A stretch of 8,612 nt of DNA from Candidatus Caenarcanales bacterium (lineage in GTDB: Bacteria; Cyanobacteriota; Vampirovibrionia; LMEP-6097): the NCBI GenBank assembly GCA_021299565.1, contig JAJTHA010000025.1, forward strand, positions 1 to 8,612, in the 5' to 3' direction. Below, piece after piece: positions 5,709-8,612 of the stretch. The translations under genes and the position numbers were made by a program. Within the stretch, counting starts at the first letter, position 1. Every line of letters begins with the position of its first letter. The notes below the pieces were generated by a model. It had not been told where the DNA came from, did no database searches, and saw nothing but the letters and a program-made list of their open reading frames with translations.

Positions 5709-7735
5709 AGTGCTTTTTCTTCAAGTCTTTCTCTAAGTGTCTTAAGATGATCACGTATAGTAGCGGCTGTTTCAAAATCAAGATCGGTAGCAGCCTGATG
5801 CATCTCTGCTTCTAAAAAACCAATGGACCCAATTAACTCTCTTTTATTCATTTTGCCTGGATTTTTTTGTAAAATATTATCAACGGCATCCTTACCTGTA
5901 GTTTTAGAGTCTTCATCAATTTTGGCAAATGCATCAAGAATAGGATTAGACACAGCCTTGAAAATAGTTTTTGGAGTTATACCATGCTCTTGATTATAAG
6001 CAAGCTGCAATTCTCTTCGTCTGTTGGTCTCATCAATGGCTTTTGCCATGCTGCCCGTGATTTTGTCTGCGAACAATAAGACTTTTGACTCTGAATTACG
6101 AGCAGCTCTACCAATCATTTGAATTAATGTTCTATGATTCCTTAAATATCCTTCTTTATCTGCATCCAAAATACAAACCAAAGAAACTTCAGGCAAATCT
6201 ATACCTTCTCGCAACAAATTAACTCCAACTAAAACATCAAACTCATCTAATCTCAGGTCGTTTAGTATTTTCATTCTCTCCAACGACTTAATCTCACTAT
6301 GTAAATATCTGGCTCTGATTTTATGTTCATGCAAATACTCACTAAGATCCTCTGCCATTTTTTTGGTAAGAGTGTTGATAATCACCTTACCGTTTCTATT
6401 CGCAATCTCTTCCATCAATCTATCAATTTGTCCATGAGTTGGGCAGACGAAAAGTGGGGGATCAACCAGTCCAGTTGGCCTTATAAGCATTTCAGTGATT
6501 GCACTTGAACACATTGCAAGCTCCTCATCCCCAGGAGTTGCAGAAACATAAGTTATATTTTTAGCTCTAATATCAAACTCTTCATATTTAAGTGGTCTAT
6601 TGTCTTTCGAACAAGGCAGACGAAAACCATAATCAACCAAAACCTGCTTACGGCTTTGATCACCATGATACATAGCTTTGAGCTGAGGCAAGGTCATGTG
6701 AGACTCATCAATAAAACACAACCAACCATCTTCACCATAGCGCCTGTTCATATAGTCAATCAATACTGTTGGACTAGAACCCGGAGGACGATTTTCTATT
6801 ATTCGTGAATAATTTTCAATGCCTGTGCAATAGCCCATTTCTTTGATCATCTCGATATCATATTTAGTTCTTTGCTTGAGTCTTTGAGCCTCTACGTCTT
6901 TGCCTTGAGACTTTAGTTCAAACAATCTTTCATCTAGTTCCTTTTCAATTTGCTCTATCGCTCGTGCCATCTGCTCTTCATCAGTCACATAGTGCTTAGC
7001 AGGAAAGATTTTGAGTTCATCTTTAAGTTCTAGCACTTCACCAGTAAGCGGATCGACATAGCAAATTCTCTCTATTTCATCACCAAAAAACTCAATTCTC
7101 AAAATTCTGGTTTCATCAACTTCATGTATTTCGACAATCTCTCCGCGCACTCTAAACAGTCCTCTAAGCAGTTGGATATCATTACGAGCATATTGAATAT
7201 CTACCAAAAGCAATAAAAATTTCTTGAAGTCAATCTGCATACCAACAGCTATTGGGATCGCAGCCTGAAAATATAATTCCGGAATACCCAAACCATAAAT
7301 GCAGCTAACTGAAGCGACTACGACAACATCATCACGCTCAAAAATTGCCCTAGTTGTTGAATATCTGAGTCTATCAATATCATCATTAATTTTGGCAGTT
7401 TTTTCTATATACGTGTCTGTATGTGGGATATAACTTTCCGGCTGATAAAAATCATAGTAACTAATAAAATATTCAACTGAATTTTTAGGAAAAAACTCTT
7501 TTAATTCATTTGCTAATTGCCCAGCGAGAGTTTTATTGTGAGCCAATACTAGAGCAGGTTTTTGCAGTTCTTGAATTATTTGCGCAACAGTAAAAGTCTT
7601 ACCACTAGCGGTGATACCCAATAGCACTTGCCTTGATGCGCCTTCCCTATGTCTTGTAACAATTTCTGCAATAGCCTTTGGCTGATCACCCGCTGGTGAA
7701 TACGCACAAATAACTTCTAGTGGAATCTGGATCAG
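5705..7735 (-). CDS. uvrB: UvrB, excinuclease ABC subunit B (probable CTG start)
   Basis: UvrB is the DNA-damage-verifying helicase-like subunit of UvrABC nucleotide excision repair: it is loaded by UvrA and recruits UvrC. Numbered from the CTG at 7735, the protein is 676 aa, near the 673 of E. coli. Visible motifs include the N-terminal PAGDQPKAI (14-22), Walker A GITASGKT (40-47), and the damage-probing beta-hairpin region YYDFYQPESY from 93, with Phe96 where E. coli has Tyr95. Further on come the interaction-domain segment RGLFRVRGE, GYCTGIENYSR, the DESH box near 345, the YVSATPG and RPTGLVDP motifs, GVNLLREGIDLPE, IGRAARN, and a C-terminal UVR domain (about 630-672) that contacts UvrC. 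The first ordinary start, GTG at 7627, would cut off the first 36 residues including GDQP, leaving Walker A at the extreme N-terminus. The frame is open up to the TAA of the DUF2797 gene, so a CTG start (or ATC 7732, ATT 7726) is preferred. It is probably co-transcribed with DUF2797. Confidence 0.95.
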   Translation of the reverse strand: MIQIPLEVICAYSPAGDQPKAIAEIVTRHREGASRQVLLGITASGKTFTVAQIIQELQKPALVLAHNKTLAGQLANELKEFFPKNSVEYFISYYDFYQPESYIPHTDTYIEKTAKINDDIDRLRYSTTRAIFERDDVVVVASVSCIYGLGIPELYFQAAIPIAVGMQIDFKKFLLLLVDIQYARNDIQLLRGLFRVRGEIVEIHEVDETRILRIEFFGDEIERICYVDPLTGEVLELKDELKIFPAKHYVTDEEQMARAIEQIEKELDERLFELKSQGKDVEAQRLKQRTKYDIEMIKEMGYCTGIENYSRIIENRPPGSSPTVLIDYMNRRYGEDGWLCFIDESHMTLPQLKAMYHGDQSRKQVLVDYGFRLPCSKDNRPLKYEEFDIRAKNITYVSATPGDEELAMCSSAITEMLIRPTGLVDPPLFVCPTHGQIDRLMEEIANRNGKVIINTLTKKMAEDLSEYLHEHKIRARYLHSEIKSLERMKILNDLRLDEFDVLVGVNLLREGIDLPEVSLVCILDADKEGYLRNHRTLIQMIGRAARNSESKVLLFADKITGSMAKAIDETNRRRELQLAYNQEHGITPKTIFKAVSNPILDAFAKIDEDSKTTGKDAVDNILQKNPGKMNKRELIGSIGFLEAEMHQAATDLDFETAATIRDHLKTLRERLEEKAL

Positions 7736-8575
7736 TTAGACTTGCCTCATTTCAATTTCATAACCTGAAAACTTACGAATATTAATCACGCCAATATCAA
7801 AAATCAAATATTGAGCCTTGATCCCGATCAATGTTCCTTCTATATTCGGGCTTTTCTCAAAATCAAGGCTTGTAATTTTATCCAAACCTGCAATCATTGG
7901 ATACTTAATATCCTGCACGACTTGGTCTTGCTCCCAAACAAAATCAATCTCTTTGAAATTGTTATTGATTTTGTCAAAAAGTTTTTCCTGCTCGAATTTC
8001 AAATCATAATCTTGATACTCAGACTTAAGCATTTTGCGCCAATTGGTTTTGTCTTTCATCTCGGCTGCCAAAAAATTTTCTATGAGTCCAGCGTGATAAC
8101 GCCTTGAAACAGTGACTATCCTCAAAGCCTTTACAGCGCCTTGATCCACCCATCTAGAAAGCTCTTGTTTTTGTCTTGTTATGCCAATTTTTAAATCACT
8201 TGTTAACGACAAATAAATTGAATGTGCGATATTGCATTGATTAGCCGCAAAATCATTATCACGGCAAGTACCTTTATCAAAATGACAAAGCTCAGGTTTT
8301 ATAATGCAGGTGTCGCATTCAGCCAATGTTTGCAAACAAGGGAAACAATAACCATTGTTAAAAGTTTTTTTGATATTTCTATTGCATGCAACACAGCGAA
8401 TAGAATTCTTGAAACTCAAATTTATTTTTTTCCCTAAATATTGATTCAAATCTTCTTCGATTTTTTCTCCGCTGTCTTTTTTTTCCAATCGCAAAAAATA
8501 TATGACCTGATTATCAGCATCTAAATGATGCTTCAGTTTACGCAAATTACCGCTTAAGCAAAGACTGCTGGTCAT
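7736..8575 (-). CDS. DUF2797 family protein, cysteine-cluster protein with a GIY-YIG-like segment
   Basis: This is a 279-aa soluble protein whose function is not established. It starts with the family-like G-N-L-R-K-L motif (9-14). A dense cysteine region follows: C61/C64, C77/C80 (GYCFPC), C87/C90 (CDTC), C97-H98, C104 (KGTCRD) and C114, probably binding zinc. Residues 119-170 read SIYLSL, KIGIT, R141 in RWVDQGA and E166 in GLIENFL. That order of Tyr, GIT, Arg and Glu resembles a GIY-YIG nuclease core; this is my inference from the pattern. DKTNWRKMLK (175-184) is a further conserved block in the family. The start is supported by alignment of the G-N-L-R-K-L motif near the N-terminus, but no Shine-Dalgarno precedes the ATG, and a TAGTAT box lies 6 nt upstream, so a leaderless message is possible. 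Its stop is immediately followed by uvrB in the same frame, suggesting one transcript and perhaps a role in DNA repair. Confidence 0.85.
   Translation of the reverse strand: MTSSLCLSGNLRKLKHHLDADNQVIYFLRLEKKDSGEKIEEDLNQYLGKKINLSFKNSIRCVACNRNIKKTFNNGYCFPCLQTLAECDTCIIKPELCHFDKGTCRDNDFAANQCNIAHSIYLSLTSDLKIGITRQKQELSRWVDQGAVKALRIVTVSRRYHAGLIENFLAAEMKDKTNWRKMLKSEYQDYDLKFEQEKLFDKINNNFKEIDFVWEQDQVVQDIKYPMIAGLDKITSLDFEKSPNIEGTLIGIKAQYLIFDIGVINIRKFSGYEIEMRQV
7745..7748 (-). promoter_or_regulatory. Shine-Dalgarno supporting the CTG start of uvrB
   Basis: The minus strand reads GAGG, nine bases (CAAGTCTAA, including the DUF2797 stop), then CTG. The spacing suits a ribosome binding site for CTG at 7735-7733, or slightly less well for ATC at 7732-7730. 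It lies inside the last codons of the DUF2797 gene, so re-initiation after termination is likely. Confidence 0.45.
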
Positions 8576-8581
8576 AGCAAA

Positions 8582-8587
8582 ATACTA
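8582..8587 (-). promoter_or_regulatory. Possible -10 box of the DUF2797-uvrB transcript
   Basis: On the minus strand TAGTAT is followed by TTTGCT and then the ATG at 8575. The 6-nt spacing equals that of the TATAAT box before the small membrane protein gene. No clear -35 element is visible in the remaining 25 bases of the window, and no Shine-Dalgarno precedes the ATG. The call is weak. Confidence 0.25.
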
Positions 8588-8612
8588 GCAGCTTTACATA
8601 ATCAATAATGAC

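Noticed and set aside
7736..7738. TAA between DUF2797 and uvrB as a recoded sense codon making one fused gene
   Set aside because: TAA ends most other genes in the window, and the UvrB N-terminus has its expected length right after the stop, so two proteins are more likely.
7811..8437. Plus-strand open frames inside the DUF2797 gene
   Set aside because: They are antisense to a conserved family with clear cysteine motifs and show no protein features of their own.

Overview
The window comes from an AT-rich bacterium, probably a proteobacterium. The evidence is a canonical uvrB, a DUF2797-family cysteine-cluster protein of the kind best known from gammaproteobacteria, and Shine-Dalgarno-led genes using the ordinary bacterial code. 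No rRNA, tRNA, CRISPR array, insertion sequence or phage integration signal was seen, so placement below phylum level is inference.

Layout from left to right. (1) The 3' part of a plus-strand gene encoding an SGNH-type domain, as found at the C-terminus of membrane O-acyltransferases; it enters from the left edge. (2) A convergent minus-strand gene for a small four-helix membrane protein of unknown function, 4 bp from the previous stop codon. Its perfect TATAAT box sits so close to its ATG that the mRNA may be leaderless. (3) Four plus-strand genes (1284-5708) in operon-like order: a 453-aa coiled-coil protein, a 226-aa protein whose ATG follows 2 nt later, a 494-aa protein with one methionine/glycine-rich hydrophobic hairpin, and after an 82-nt gap a 266-aa coiled-coil protein paralogous to the first. 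(4) On the minus strand, a DUF2797 gene followed directly by uvrB. The last plus-strand gene and uvrB converge with stop codons overlapping by 4 bp.

The four-gene block is the most unusual part. None of its proteins has a recognisable signal peptide. Two are paralogous helical-hairpin proteins with low-complexity tails (Gly/Ser in one, Thr/Ser/Asn in the other). They flank a protein whose single hydrophobic hairpin between amphipathic, Gln/Glu/Met-rich helices recalls type III secretion translocators of the IpaB/YopB kind. A secreted, membrane-inserting complex is a reasonable hypothesis, but it rests on architecture and not on recognised family motifs. No secretion apparatus gene is in the window.

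The uvrB/DUF2797 pair is the other point of interest. Homology places the UvrB N-terminus 36 codons upstream of the first ordinary start codon (GTG), directly after the DUF2797 stop codon and in the same frame. This implies a rare CTG (or ATC/ATT) start. DUF2797 also carries a segment resembling a GIY-YIG nuclease core, the fold used by UvrC, which suggests a possible functional link to UvrB.
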